A stretch of 5,437 nt of DNA from Caldisericota bacterium (GCA_013151115.1 JAADIW010000093.1:1-5437), one strand, 5' to 3'. Counted from the first letter of the stretch, positions 1 through 5,437 are shown. Notes: generated from the letters alone by a model not told the origin. Program-made: numbers and translations.

Positions 1-29
1 AAGCGCTCAGCGATCGCGGTCCAGCCCAT
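1..29 (-). CDS. trpA: Tryptophan synthase alpha chain, first codons only (probable)
   Basis: An ATG at 29..27, in a different frame from trpB, opens a reading frame that runs off the low-coordinate edge after nine full codons, MGWTAIAER plus a partial codon TT (Phe or Leu). This resembles the usual TrpA N-terminus, where a short lead is followed by an I-x-x-x-F pattern. A GGAGG lies 5 nt upstream. trpA follows trpB in most trp operons, and TrpA makes indole from indole-3-glycerol phosphate and channels it to TrpB. The gene would overlap the 3' end of trpB by 23 nt, in keeping with the other overlaps here. The call rests on position, start signal and a very short peptide. A start beyond the window edge is the main alternative. 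Confidence 0.62.
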
Positions 30-1212
30 CCCTCCCTCCCAGGGCGCGCATGGCGATGTCCAGGTCCTTGTCGCCTCGGCCGGAGAGGGTGACCACCACC
101 ACCGCGTCCCGGGGCATCTCCCGCGCCCGCTGGATCGCGGCGTAGACGGCGTGGGCCGATTCCAGCGCGGGGATGATCCCCTCCAGGCGAGCCAGGAGCC
201 GGAAGGCCTCCAGGGCCTGCGCGTCGGTCACGGCCACGTACTCGGCCCGGCCGAGCTCGCGGTAGAGGGCGTGCTCCGGCCCCACGGCGGGGTAATCGAG
301 GCCCGGGGCGACGGAGTAGGTCTCGGCGATCTGTCCCCATTCGTCCTGGAGGAGGTAGGTCCTCATCCCGTGGAGCACCCCCACCTCGCCCCGCGCCAAC
401 GAGGCGGCGTGCCGCGCCCCGTCGCCGCCCCCTTCCGCTCCGAGGAGGGCGACCCCCTCGTCGTCGGCGAACGGGTAGAAGGTCCCCATGGCGTTGCTCC
501 CCCCGCCCACGCAGGCCACGAGGAGATCCGGGGGCCTCCCCTCGGCGGCGAGGATCTGCTCTCGGATCTCCCGGCCGATCACGGATTGGAAATCGCGCAC
601 CATCATCGGGTAGGGATGGGGGCCGACGACGGAGCCGATGAGGTAGTGGGTGTGGCGCACGTTCGTGGCCCAGTCCCGCAGCGCCTCGTTGATCGCGTCC
701 TTCAGGGTCCTGGTCCCCGAGTCCACCAGATGCACCCGCGCCCCGAGGAGCTCCATGCGGAAGAGGTTCATGCGTTGGCGTTCCGCGTCCAGGGCCCCCA
801 TGTAGATCTCCACCTCGAGCCCCATCACCGCCCCGGCGATGGCGGTGGCGGTGCCGTGTTGGCCGGCCCCGGTCTCGGCGATGAGGCGGCGCTTGCCCAT
901 GCGCGCCGCCAACAGGGCCTGGCCCAGGGCGTTGTTGAGCTTGTGGGCCCCCCCGTGCAGCAGGTCCTCGCGTTTAAGGTAGATCCTGGCCCCGCCGGCG
1001 TGGCGGGTGAGGTTGCGGGCGAAGTAGAGGGGCGTGGGGCGGCCCGCGTAGTCCCGCAAGTACCGGTCGAGCTCCGCGCGGAACCCGGGATCGTCCCGGA
1101 GCGAGAGGTACGCTTCCTCCAGCTCCTCCAGGGCCGGCACGAGGATCTCGGGGACGAAACGCCCCCCGAAGGGCCCGAATTTCCCTGCCCGGGGGTAGTC
1201 ACTCAGCCGCAT
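7..1212 (-). CDS. trpB: Tryptophan synthase beta chain
   Basis: A PLP enzyme of 401 residues that condenses indole with L-serine to give L-tryptophan, normally in an alpha2-beta2 complex with TrpA. The length fits the classical TrpB1 class. Visible motifs in order: FGPFGGRFVPE at the N-terminus (12-22); GAHKLNN (88-94), with K91 as the Schiff-base lysine; AETGAGQHG (112-120), with catalytic E113; the phosphate-binding GGGSN (236-240); GLDYP (304-308), with D306; EGIIPALESAHA (344-355); and TLSGRGDKD (375-383), with S377 facing the pyridine nitrogen. All key residues are present, so it should be active. The common LDYPGVGPEH reads LDYPAVGPEH here. The ATG at 1212 has GGAGG 9 nt upstream and lies 14 nt inside trpF. 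The last ten or so residues extend past the conserved core and overlap the putative trpA start region. Confidence 0.98.
   Translation of the reverse strand: MRLSDYPRAGKFGPFGGRFVPEILVPALEELEEAYLSLRDDPGFRAELDRYLRDYAGRPTPLYFARNLTRHAGGARIYLKREDLLHGGAHKLNNALGQALLAARMGKRRLIAETGAGQHGTATAIAGAVMGLEVEIYMGALDAERQRMNLFRMELLGARVHLVDSGTRTLKDAINEALRDWATNVRHTHYLIGSVVGPHPYPMMVRDFQSVIGREIREQILAAEGRPPDLLVACVGGGSNAMGTFYPFADDEGVALLGAEGGGDGARHAASLARGEVGVLHGMRTYLLQDEWGQIAETYSVAPGLDYPAVGPEHALYRELGRAEYVAVTDAQALEAFRLLARLEGIIPALESAHAVYAAIQRAREMPRDAVVVVTLSGRGDKDLDIAMRALGGRDGLDRDR
35..39 (-). promoter_or_regulatory. Ribosome binding site of putative trpA
   Basis: GGAGG on the minus strand with a 5-nt spacer to the ATG at 29..27, lying inside the last codons of trpB. 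It supports the proposed trpA start. It is embedded in a run of four G-triplets (25..40) that could fold into a G-quadruplex. Confidence 0.6.
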
Positions 1213-1861
1213 GGCGCACCGCCTCCACGAACCGCGCGATCTTCGCGGGGGATTTCCGTCCCCCTTCCTCCACGCCGGAGGAGACGTCCACCCAGTCCGG
1301 CTCCACCGCCCGGATCGCCGCCGCCACGTTCTCCGGCGTGAGCCCGCCGGCGAGGACCACCGGGGTGGGGTACAGGATATCGCGGGCGAGCCGGCTCCGG
1401 CCCCAGTCGTGGGCCGTCCCCGTGCCCCCCGCCCGTCCCCGGGCCACCGTGTCGAGGATGACCCCGTCGAGGGGCGCCCCCCGCAGTGCCCGCGCCCGCC
1501 GGAGGAGGGCCTCTTCCGGCTCCTCGACCCTCACCCCGAGGAGCCCCCAGATCAAGGCCCTCTCCCCCACCAGGGCCCGGATCTCCCCCCAGCGGCGGGG
1601 GGGCAACTCCACGTGCAACTGGAGGATCTCCGGCCCGAGGGAGAGCAGATCGTGGAGGACACGGGGCTCGGTGGAAACCGTGACCGCCGCGCGGAGGACG
1701 CCCGCGGGGACAGCGGCGAAGAGCTCCGCCGCCCGGGCGGGGTCCAGGTTCCGCGGGGACCGGGGAACCGCCACCACCGCCCCCACGGCGTCCGCCCCCA
1801 CGGCGGCGAACCGGGCCTCATCAGGGGACCGAAGGCCGCAGATCTTGACCCTGACCCTCAT
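1199..1861 (-). CDS. trpF: Phosphoribosylanthranilate isomerase
   Basis: A 220-residue (beta/alpha)8-barrel enzyme that converts N-(5'-phosphoribosyl)anthranilate to the 1-deoxyribulose form (CdRP), the substrate of TrpC. Length is normal for a free-standing TrpF. Motifs: VKICGL (5-10), with catalytic C8; GADAVG followed by SPRNL (22-39); LQLH (80-83); VILDT (134-138), with general acid D137; GGTG (145-148) followed by HDW (151-153); AGGLTPENV (171-179) and VDVSSGVE (191-198), the C-terminal phosphate-binding loops. HDW in place of the common bacterial FDW, and AVVAVPRSPRNL in place of FVF..SPR, resemble archaeal TrpF as I recall it. The ATG at 1861 shares ATGA with the trpC stop. The nearest Shine-Dalgarno-like sequence, GGGAG at 1873-1877, is 11 nt away, so coupling to trpC translation is likely. 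It is a separate protein, not fused to TrpC as in enteric bacteria. Confidence 0.97.
   Translation of the reverse strand: MRVRVKICGLRSPDEARFAAVGADAVGAVVAVPRSPRNLDPARAAELFAAVPAGVLRAAVTVSTEPRVLHDLLSLGPEILQLHVELPPRRWGEIRALVGERALIWGLLGVRVEEPEEALLRRARALRGAPLDGVILDTVARGRAGGTGTAHDWGRSRLARDILYPTPVVLAGGLTPENVAAAIRAVEPDWVDVSSGVEEGGRKSPAKIARFVEAVRHAAE
1222..1227 (-). promoter_or_regulatory. Ribosome binding site of trpB
   Basis: TGGAGG on the minus strand inside the 3' end of trpF, with 9 nt between it and the trpB ATG at 1212. It supports the start that gives MRLSDYPRAG and the 14-nt overlap with trpF. Confidence 0.7.
1418..1440 (-). other. Putative G-quadruplex motif within trpF
   Basis: On the minus (mRNA-like) strand four G runs occur with short gaps: GGGG (1440-1437), AC, GGG (1434-1432), C, G6 (1430-1425), CAC, GGGG (1421-1418). 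This fits the G3+N1-7 pattern. It encodes part of the conserved GGTG phosphate-loop region of TrpF (about residues 141-148), so protein conservation plus GC bias may explain it fully. Confidence 0.45.
1777..1805. repeat. Short tandem direct repeat inside trpF
   Basis: The 14-mer CCGCCCCCACGGCG (plus strand) occurs at 1777-1790 and exactly again at 1792-1805, a 15-nt period. In trpF this encodes two near-identical five-residue steps around residues 20-29 (AVGAD then AVGAV), where other family members have GADAxGFVF. It may be a small in-frame duplication or chance in GC-rich sequence that encodes Ala, Val and Gly. The reading frame is kept. Confidence 0.7.
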
Positions 1862-2634
1862 GCCGCCGCGAGCTCCCGGACGAGGGCCGCCGGATCGGGG
1901 GCACGGAGCAGCGCCGTTCCCACCAGGAACCCGGCGAACCCCGCCTCCCGCAGGGCCCGCACCTCCTCCGGCGAGGAGATCCCGCTCAGGGCGAGGATGG
2001 GGCGGGGGTCCCGCGGCGCCACCTCCCGCAGGACCGCAGCGGGGCGACGGGGGTCCAGTTCCAGGGTGGCGAGGTCGCGGCTGTTTATCCCGATGAGATC
2101 CGCCTCTGTCCCCAACGCCTCCTCCAGCTCCTCGGCCGAGGATACCTCGAGCAGGACCTCGAGCCCCAGCGCATGGGCCCGGTCGATCATCTCCCCCGGG
2201 CCGCGGGAGGTGTGGCCCCGGCGGAAGAGGGCCATGATGAGGAGGGCGCAATCCGCCCCGGCCCGGGCGTAGGCCTCGAGCTGCGCCGGGTCCACCACGA
2301 AGTCCTTGGCGAGGAGCGGGACGCCGAGCCCGGCGAGTTCCCGCAGGTACGCGAGCGCCCCCCCGAAGTGGTCGGGGTCCACCAGGACGGAGATCCCCAC
2401 GGCCCCGCCGGCGAGGTAGGCCCGGGCGAGCTCGCCGACCCCCCGGCCCCGGAGGAGGTCCGGTTCGGTGGGGGAGCGGGGCTTCACCTCGGCAACGACC
2501 GCCCGTCCCCGGCGTTCCCGCACCGCCTTCGCGAGCGACCGGGTCGGATGGGGCGCCCGTGACGCCGGGACGGAGTAGTAACCAGACCGCACCCGCTCCC
2601 ACGCGCTCCGCGCGAACCCGTCTAAGCGGTCCAT
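1858..2634 (-). CDS. trpC: Indole-3-glycerol phosphate synthase
   Basis: A 258-residue (beta/alpha)8-barrel enzyme that closes the indole ring of CdRP with loss of CO2 and water, giving indole-3-glycerol phosphate. By alignment to the Sulfolobus enzyme from memory, catalytic positions are E49 and K51 (AEVKPRSP), K110 (LLAKDF), E163 (LLEV) and N184 (GINSRDL); phosphate loops are S217-G218-I219 and LVGTALL (237-243). Oddities: the usual ESGI motif reads LSGI, with Leu at 216, and a longer loop (ALFRRGHTSRGPGEM, 135-149) follows strand GADCALLI. AVGISVLVDPDHFGG (78-92) and DLIGINSRDL are strongly family-like. The start at 2634 gives the expected N-terminal helix (LDGFARSAWERVRSGYY). No Shine-Dalgarno sequence is visible; the start overlaps the trpD end by 13 nt, suggesting coupled translation. 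The TGA stop overlaps the trpF ATG. Confidence 0.97.
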   Translation of the reverse strand: MDRLDGFARSAWERVRSGYYSVPASRAPHPTRSLAKAVRERRGRAVVAEVKPRSPTEPDLLRGRGVGELARAYLAGGAVGISVLVDPDHFGGALAYLRELAGLGVPLLAKDFVVDPAQLEAYARAGADCALLIMALFRRGHTSRGPGEMIDRAHALGLEVLLEVSSAEELEEALGTEADLIGINSRDLATLELDPRRPAAVLREVAPRDPRPILALSGISSPEEVRALREAGFAGFLVGTALLRAPDPAALVRELAAA

Positions 2635-3656
2635 GGCCGGTTCGTGAACGCCACGAGCCCCTCGAGCGCGGCGTGGGCGGCCCCACACTCGATCGATTCC
2701 GCAGCGAGCTCGAGCCCCGCCTCGATCGAGGGCGCCCCGCCGGCGACGTAGATCGCGGCGGCGGCGTTCAGGAGGACCATGTCGCCGCGCGCCCCCCTCT
2801 CCTCCCCCCGGAGGATCGCCCGGGCCGCCGCGGCCGCCGCCGGGGGATCCAGGGGGCCGACCTCCTCCGGGGTGGCCCTCCCGAGGCCGAACGCCTCCGG
2901 CCGGATCCGGTAATGGGTCACCTCCCCGTCCCGGAGCTCCCCCACCAGGGTCTCCCCCAACAGGGAGATCTCGTCCACGCCGCCGATCCCGTGCACCACC
3001 AGTGCCCGTTCGGCCCCCAGGAGCCGCAGGACCTCGGGGTAGACCTCGACGAGCTCCGGGGCCCCGACCCCCAGGAGCTGGCGCTTGACCCCCGCGGGGT
3101 TGGTGAGGGGCCCGAGGAGGTTGAAGGCCGTGCGGATCCCGAGCTCCCGTCGGGGGCCCGCGGCGTGACGCATGGCGGGATGGAACACGGGGGCGAACAG
3201 GAACCCGATCCCCACCGTCTCGATGGCGGCCTCCACCGCCCCCGGCGGCGCCCCCAAATTCACCCCCAGGGCCTCCATGAGATCGGCGCTCCCGCACTTG
3301 CTCGTGTGGGAACGGTTCCCATGTTTCGCCACCGGGATCCCGGCCCCGGCGACGACGAAGGACGCCACCGTCGATACGTTGTAGGTCTTCAGGGGGGCCC
3401 CGCCCGTGCCGCACAGGTCCACGGGGGGGCGATCCACCTTGGGGGAGATCCGCACGGCGTGTGCCCGCATCGCCCGGGCCATGGCCGCGATTTCCTCGGG
3501 GGTCTCCCCCTTGGCCCGCAGCCCCACCAGGAACCCCGCGATCTGGGCCGGGGTGCAGCGTCCCTCCATGATCTCCCCCACCGCGGCCTCGGCGAGCTCG
3601 GGCCCGATATCCCTCCCCTCCGCGAGTAGCCCTATCGCCCGCCTTATCGCGTCCAT
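2622..3656 (-). CDS. trpD: Anthranilate phosphoribosyltransferase
   Basis: A 344-residue class IV phosphoribosyltransferase that joins anthranilate and PRPP to give N-(5'-phosphoribosyl)anthranilate. The N-terminal alpha domain (about 1-70) contains the typical TPAQIAGFLVGLRAKGET stretch. Then come the PRPP-binding GTGG (83-86), NVST (93-96), KHGNR (111-115), SKCGSAD (119-125), anthranilate-site ELGIRTAFNLLGPLTNP (171-187) and metal-binding VHGIGGVDE (221-229). The Asp that normally ends GTGGD is Ala87 here. An Ala-rich patch lies at 271-280. The length is standard and it is not fused to TrpG. The ATG at 3656 has GAGGAGG 7 nt upstream and gives the expected N-terminus (MDAIRRAIGLL). It overlaps trpG by 13 nt; the trpG TAA lies across codons 4-5 (ATA AGG), an otherwise uncommon codon choice here. 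The TAG stop lies inside trpC. Confidence 0.97.
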   Translation of the reverse strand: MDAIRRAIGLLAEGRDIGPELAEAAVGEIMEGRCTPAQIAGFLVGLRAKGETPEEIAAMARAMRAHAVRISPKVDRPPVDLCGTGGAPLKTYNVSTVASFVVAGAGIPVAKHGNRSHTSKCGSADLMEALGVNLGAPPGAVEAAIETVGIGFLFAPVFHPAMRHAAGPRRELGIRTAFNLLGPLTNPAGVKRQLLGVGAPELVEVYPEVLRLLGAERALVVHGIGGVDEISLLGETLVGELRDGEVTHYRIRPEAFGLGRATPEEVGPLDPPAAAAAARAILRGEERGARGDMVLLNAAAAIYVAGGAPSIEAGLELAAESIECGAAHAALEGLVAFTNRPWTA

Positions 3657-4237
3657 GTCTCCGCCTCCTCGAGGAAGTTCCGCAGGAGCCTCTTGCCGTG
3701 GGGGGTGAGCACCGACTCGGGGTGGAACTGGACGCCCTCGATGGGGAACCGCCGGTGCCGGACGCCCATCACCTCCCCGTCGTCGGAGACGGCGGAGAGC
3801 TCGAGCTCGTCCGGGATGGAGGCGCGCTCGATCACCAGCGAGTGGTACCGGGCCGCGGGGAAGCCATCCGGGAGCCCCCGGAAGACCCCACGGCCGTCGT
3901 GGAAGATGCGGGAGGTCTTCCCGTGTCGGAGCGTACGCGCCGGCCCCACCCGGCCCCCGAACACCACCCCGATCCCCTGGTGACCGAGGCAGACCCCCAG
4001 GGTGGGCACCCGGGGGGAGATCTCCCGGAGCACCCGGGCGCAGATCCCGAAGTAGCGTTCGTCCTCGGGGCGCCCCGGGCCGGGGGAGATGACGATGCAA
4101 TCGGGCGCGAGCTCCCGCACCCGCTCCAGGGTCAGCGCGTCGTTCCGGTGGACCACGGGCTCCGCCCCGAGCTCCCCCAGATACTGGACGAGGTTGTAGG
4201 TGAAGGAGTCGTAGTTATCGATCACGAGCACCCTCAT
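3644..4237 (-). CDS. trpG: Anthranilate synthase glutamine amidotransferase component
   Basis: A 197-residue class I glutamine amidotransferase that hydrolyses glutamine and passes ammonia to TrpE for anthranilate formation. Motifs: VIDNYDSFTYNLVQYLGELG (5-24), SPGPGRPED (51-59, oxyanion region), GVCLGHQ (81-87) with nucleophile C83, HGKTS (105-109), RYHSLV (130-135) and VQFHPES (169-175) with H172 and E174 completing the triad. The length matches free-standing TrpG. The family also serves 4-amino-4-deoxychorismate synthase (PabA) in some organisms, so a dual role cannot be excluded, but its position directly after trpE and before trpD makes TrpG the natural call. The ATG at 4237 shares ATGA with the trpE stop and has a near-consensus AGGGGGTG upstream. 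The TAA stop lies 13 nt inside trpD. Confidence 0.97.
   Translation of the reverse strand: MRVLVIDNYDSFTYNLVQYLGELGAEPVVHRNDALTLERVRELAPDCIVISPGPGRPEDERYFGICARVLREISPRVPTLGVCLGHQGIGVVFGGRVGPARTLRHGKTSRIFHDGRGVFRGLPDGFPAARYHSLVIERASIPDELELSAVSDDGEVMGVRHRRFPIEGVQFHPESVLTPHGKRLLRNFLEEAETWTR
3664..3670 (-). promoter_or_regulatory. Ribosome binding site of trpD
   Basis: GAGGAGG on the minus strand, within the last codons of trpG, 7 nt before the trpD ATG at 3656. It is the strongest Shine-Dalgarno match in the window and fixes the trpD start. Confidence 0.75.
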
Positions 4238-5437
4238 CGCCCACCCCCTATCTCCAGGGCCGCGAGCAGCGCCCCGAGCTTCCCCTGGGTCTCGTCCCAC
4301 TCCCGTTCGGGGACGGAGTCGGCCACGATCCCCGCGCCGGCCTGGAGGTAGAGGGTCTTCCCCCGGGCGAAGATGGTGCGGATCGTGATGGCGGAATCCA
4401 TGTCGCCGGTGGTCGAGAAGTAGCCCACGATCCCGGCGTAGGGCCCCCGGGGCTCCGGCTCCAGCTCGGCGATGATCTCCATGGCCCGGACCTTGGGGGC
4501 GCCGCTCACCGTGCCGGCGGGGAAGAGGGCGGCCATGGCGTCGAACGCGTCCAGCCCGTCCGCGAGCTCCCCCTCCACCCGGGAGACGATGTGTTGCACA
4601 TGGCTGAAGCGCTCGACCACCATGTACTCGCTCACCCTGACCGTCCCGAACCGGGAGACCCGCCCGATGTCGTTCCGGGCGAGGTCCACCAGCATGTTGT
4701 GCTCCGCGCGCTCCTTCTCGTCGGAGAGGAGCTCGGTCCGGTAGGCCTCGTCGACCTCGGGGTCGCCGGTGATGGGCCGGGTGCCGGCGATGGGACAGGT
4801 GAAGAGCCGCCTGCCCCGCGCCGCCAGGAACATCTCCGGGCTCGATCCCGCGATCCGGAGATCCCCGAAATCGAGGAAGTACATGTAGGGGGAGGGGTTG
4901 AGCTCCCGGAGGCGCGCGTAGGCCGCGGCCAGATCCCCGCAGAAGCGCCCCGAGAGCCGGCGCGCGAGGACCACCTGGTAGATGTCCCCCGCCCGGATGT
5001 ACTCCTTGGCGACCCGCACCGCCTCGAGGAACCCCTCCCGGTTCATATGGGGACGGAGGTCCTTGAGGGCGAACGCCTCGGGCGATCCCGCCCGTTTCAC
5101 CGCCTTCTCGACCTCCCCGTACCGGTCCGGCCCCAGGGAGAAGTAGACGCACCGCCTGCGGCGGTGGTGGAAGACGAGGCCGTCGAGGTACAGGCCCAGG
5201 ACGAAGGCCGGGAACTCGGGGTCGAACCTCTCCGGCAGGCGCTCGAGGTAGCTCACGAAGTCATAGGAGATGAACCCCACCAGGCCCCCCAGGTATACGA
5301 ACCCCTCCCCCGCGGGGACCGCGGCGCGGGGGAGGGCATCCCTCAGGAAGCCCAGGGGATCGGTGGCCGGTCCGGCGTCGATCCCGTCGACGATGATGCG
5401 GCCTCCCCGGAGGGAGAGCACCCGGTGCGGGGCGAAC
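4234..5437 (-). CDS. trpE: Anthranilate synthase component I, N-terminus missing
   Basis: The large subunit of anthranilate synthase, which converts chorismate and ammonia to anthranilate; ammonia comes from TrpG. About 400 residues are visible, and the frame stays open to the window edge (FAPHR precedes a GTG at 5421). The true start is therefore outside, probably 60-70 residues upstream by family length. Counting from the first full codon at the edge: GGLVGFISYD (50-59), GDIYQVVLARR (150-160), PSPYMYFLDFG (181-191), SSPEMF (198-203), PIAGTRP (215-221), HNMLVDLARNDIGR (246-259), FPAGTVSGAPKVRAMEII (305-322), QAGAGIV (365-371). The Ala in PIAGT points to TrpE rather than PabB or other chorismate enzymes, which carry Lys there. 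The catalytic half is complete. The N-terminal serine-containing tryptophan feedback site is not in the window. The TGA stop overlaps the trpG ATG. Confidence 0.97.
   Translation of the reverse strand, partial: FAPHRVLSLRGGRIIVDGIDAGPATDPLGFLRDALPRAAVPAGEGFVYLGGLVGFISYDFVSYLERLPERFDPEFPAFVLGLYLDGLVFHHRRRRCVYFSLGPDRYGEVEKAVKRAGSPEAFALKDLRPHMNREGFLEAVRVAKEYIRAGDIYQVVLARRLSGRFCGDLAAAYARLRELNPSPYMYFLDFGDLRIAGSSPEMFLAARGRRLFTCPIAGTRPITGDPEVDEAYRTELLSDEKERAEHNMLVDLARNDIGRVSRFGTVRVSEYMVVERFSHVQHIVSRVEGELADGLDAFDAMAALFPAGTVSGAPKVRAMEIIAELEPEPRGPYAGIVGYFSTTGDMDSAITIRTIFARGKTLYLQAGAGIVADSVPEREWDETQGKLGALLAALEIGGGR
4242..4249 (-). promoter_or_regulatory. Ribosome binding site of trpG
   Basis: AGGGGGTG on the minus strand, one mismatch from AGGAGGTG, with a 4-nt spacer to the trpG ATG at 4237. 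It sits inside the last codons of trpE (Ile-Gly-Gly-Gly-Arg). The short spacer and mismatch make it moderate; the ATGA overlap also allows re-initiation by ribosomes ending trpE. Confidence 0.5.

Larger units (their letters stand above)
1..5437 (-). other. Tryptophan biosynthesis operon, order E-G-D-C-F-B-(A)
   Basis: All genes are on one strand with overlapping ends (4, 13, 13, 4, 14 and probably 23 nt), so they are almost certainly one transcript with coupled translation. The products catalyse successive steps from chorismate to tryptophan. No promoter, terminator, leader or attenuator is inside; these would lie beyond the two window edges. There is no stretch without a gene. Confidence 0.95.

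Noticed and set aside
151..3629. Long plus-strand open frames opposite the trp genes (151-1341, 1211-2272, 2559-3629)
   Set aside because: They are antisense to genes with full motif support, their products are dominated by Pro, Arg, Gly and His without recognisable domains, and long spurious frames are expected where stop codons are rare because of high GC.
3666..3675. Perfect 10-nt palindrome TCCTCGAGGA overlapping the trpD ribosome binding site, as a possible operator or hairpin
   Set aside because: It encodes the ordinary TrpG C-terminal Phe-Leu-Glu-Glu stretch. Allowing a loop leaves only about three base pairs, and a 10-mer palindrome is not surprising in GC-rich coding DNA.
1861..5152. 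Extended minus-strand frames upstream of trpF, trpC, trpD and trpG that could suggest larger fused proteins
   Set aside because: The extra N-terminal parts are out-of-frame translations of the preceding trp gene, rich in Arg, Gly and Pro. The ATG starts chosen give normal family N-termini and lengths and lie at overlap junctions.
5419..5421. GTG at 5421 as the start of trpE
   Set aside because: The frame stays open upstream to the window edge, and the product would lack the N-terminal TrpE region. It is an internal Val codon in a gene cut by the window.
4234..5437. PabB (aminodeoxychorismate synthase) or another chorismate enzyme instead of TrpE
   Set aside because: PIAGT carries Ala where PabB, isochorismate and salicylate synthases have Lys, and the gene sits directly before trpG and trpD.
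1..5437. RNA genes, CRISPR arrays, insertion sequences, terminators or an attenuator
   Set aside because: The whole window is covered by trp coding sequence without gaps. I saw no repeat-spacer arrays, no terminal inverted repeats with a transposase, no tRNA-like cloverleaf and no hairpin followed by a T run.

Overview
The window is one continuous block of a tryptophan biosynthesis operon, read entirely from the minus strand. In transcription order, from the high-coordinate end to the low one, it contains trpE (5' end beyond the window edge), trpG, trpD, trpC, trpF, trpB and the first codons of a probable trpA. Together these cover the route from chorismate to tryptophan: anthranilate synthase (TrpE+TrpG), anthranilate phosphoribosyltransferase (TrpD), phosphoribosylanthranilate isomerase (TrpF), indole-3-glycerol phosphate synthase (TrpC) and tryptophan synthase (TrpB plus TrpA).

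Every junction is an overlap: E/G 4 nt, G/D 13 nt, D/C 13 nt, C/F 4 nt, F/B 14 nt and probably B/A 23 nt. No intergenic base is left, so no room remains for an internal promoter, terminator or leader outside coding sequence. Shine-Dalgarno-like sequences precede trpG, trpD, trpB and the putative trpA. trpC has none and trpF only a weak, distant one, so those two probably depend on translational coupling. The operon promoter, any trp leader or attenuator, and the N-terminal feedback site of TrpE lie beyond position 5437.

The DNA is about 70% GC (estimated by eye from a few lines). The gene order E-G-D-C-F-B-A is familiar from bacteria. Several proteins (TrpC, TrpF, TrpD, TrpE) nevertheless carry motif variants that I associate with archaeal homologues, such as HDW after GGTG in TrpF. 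The source could be a GC-rich archaeon or a deep-branching bacterium. The window alone does not settle this, and I assign no taxon.

I found no new system, mobile element, RNA gene or CRISPR array. The items most worth a second look are a G-quadruplex motif covering the ribosome binding site and start codon of the putative trpA, a Glu-to-Leu change next to the phosphate-binding Ser of TrpC, and an Asp-to-Ala change in the GTGGD motif of TrpD.
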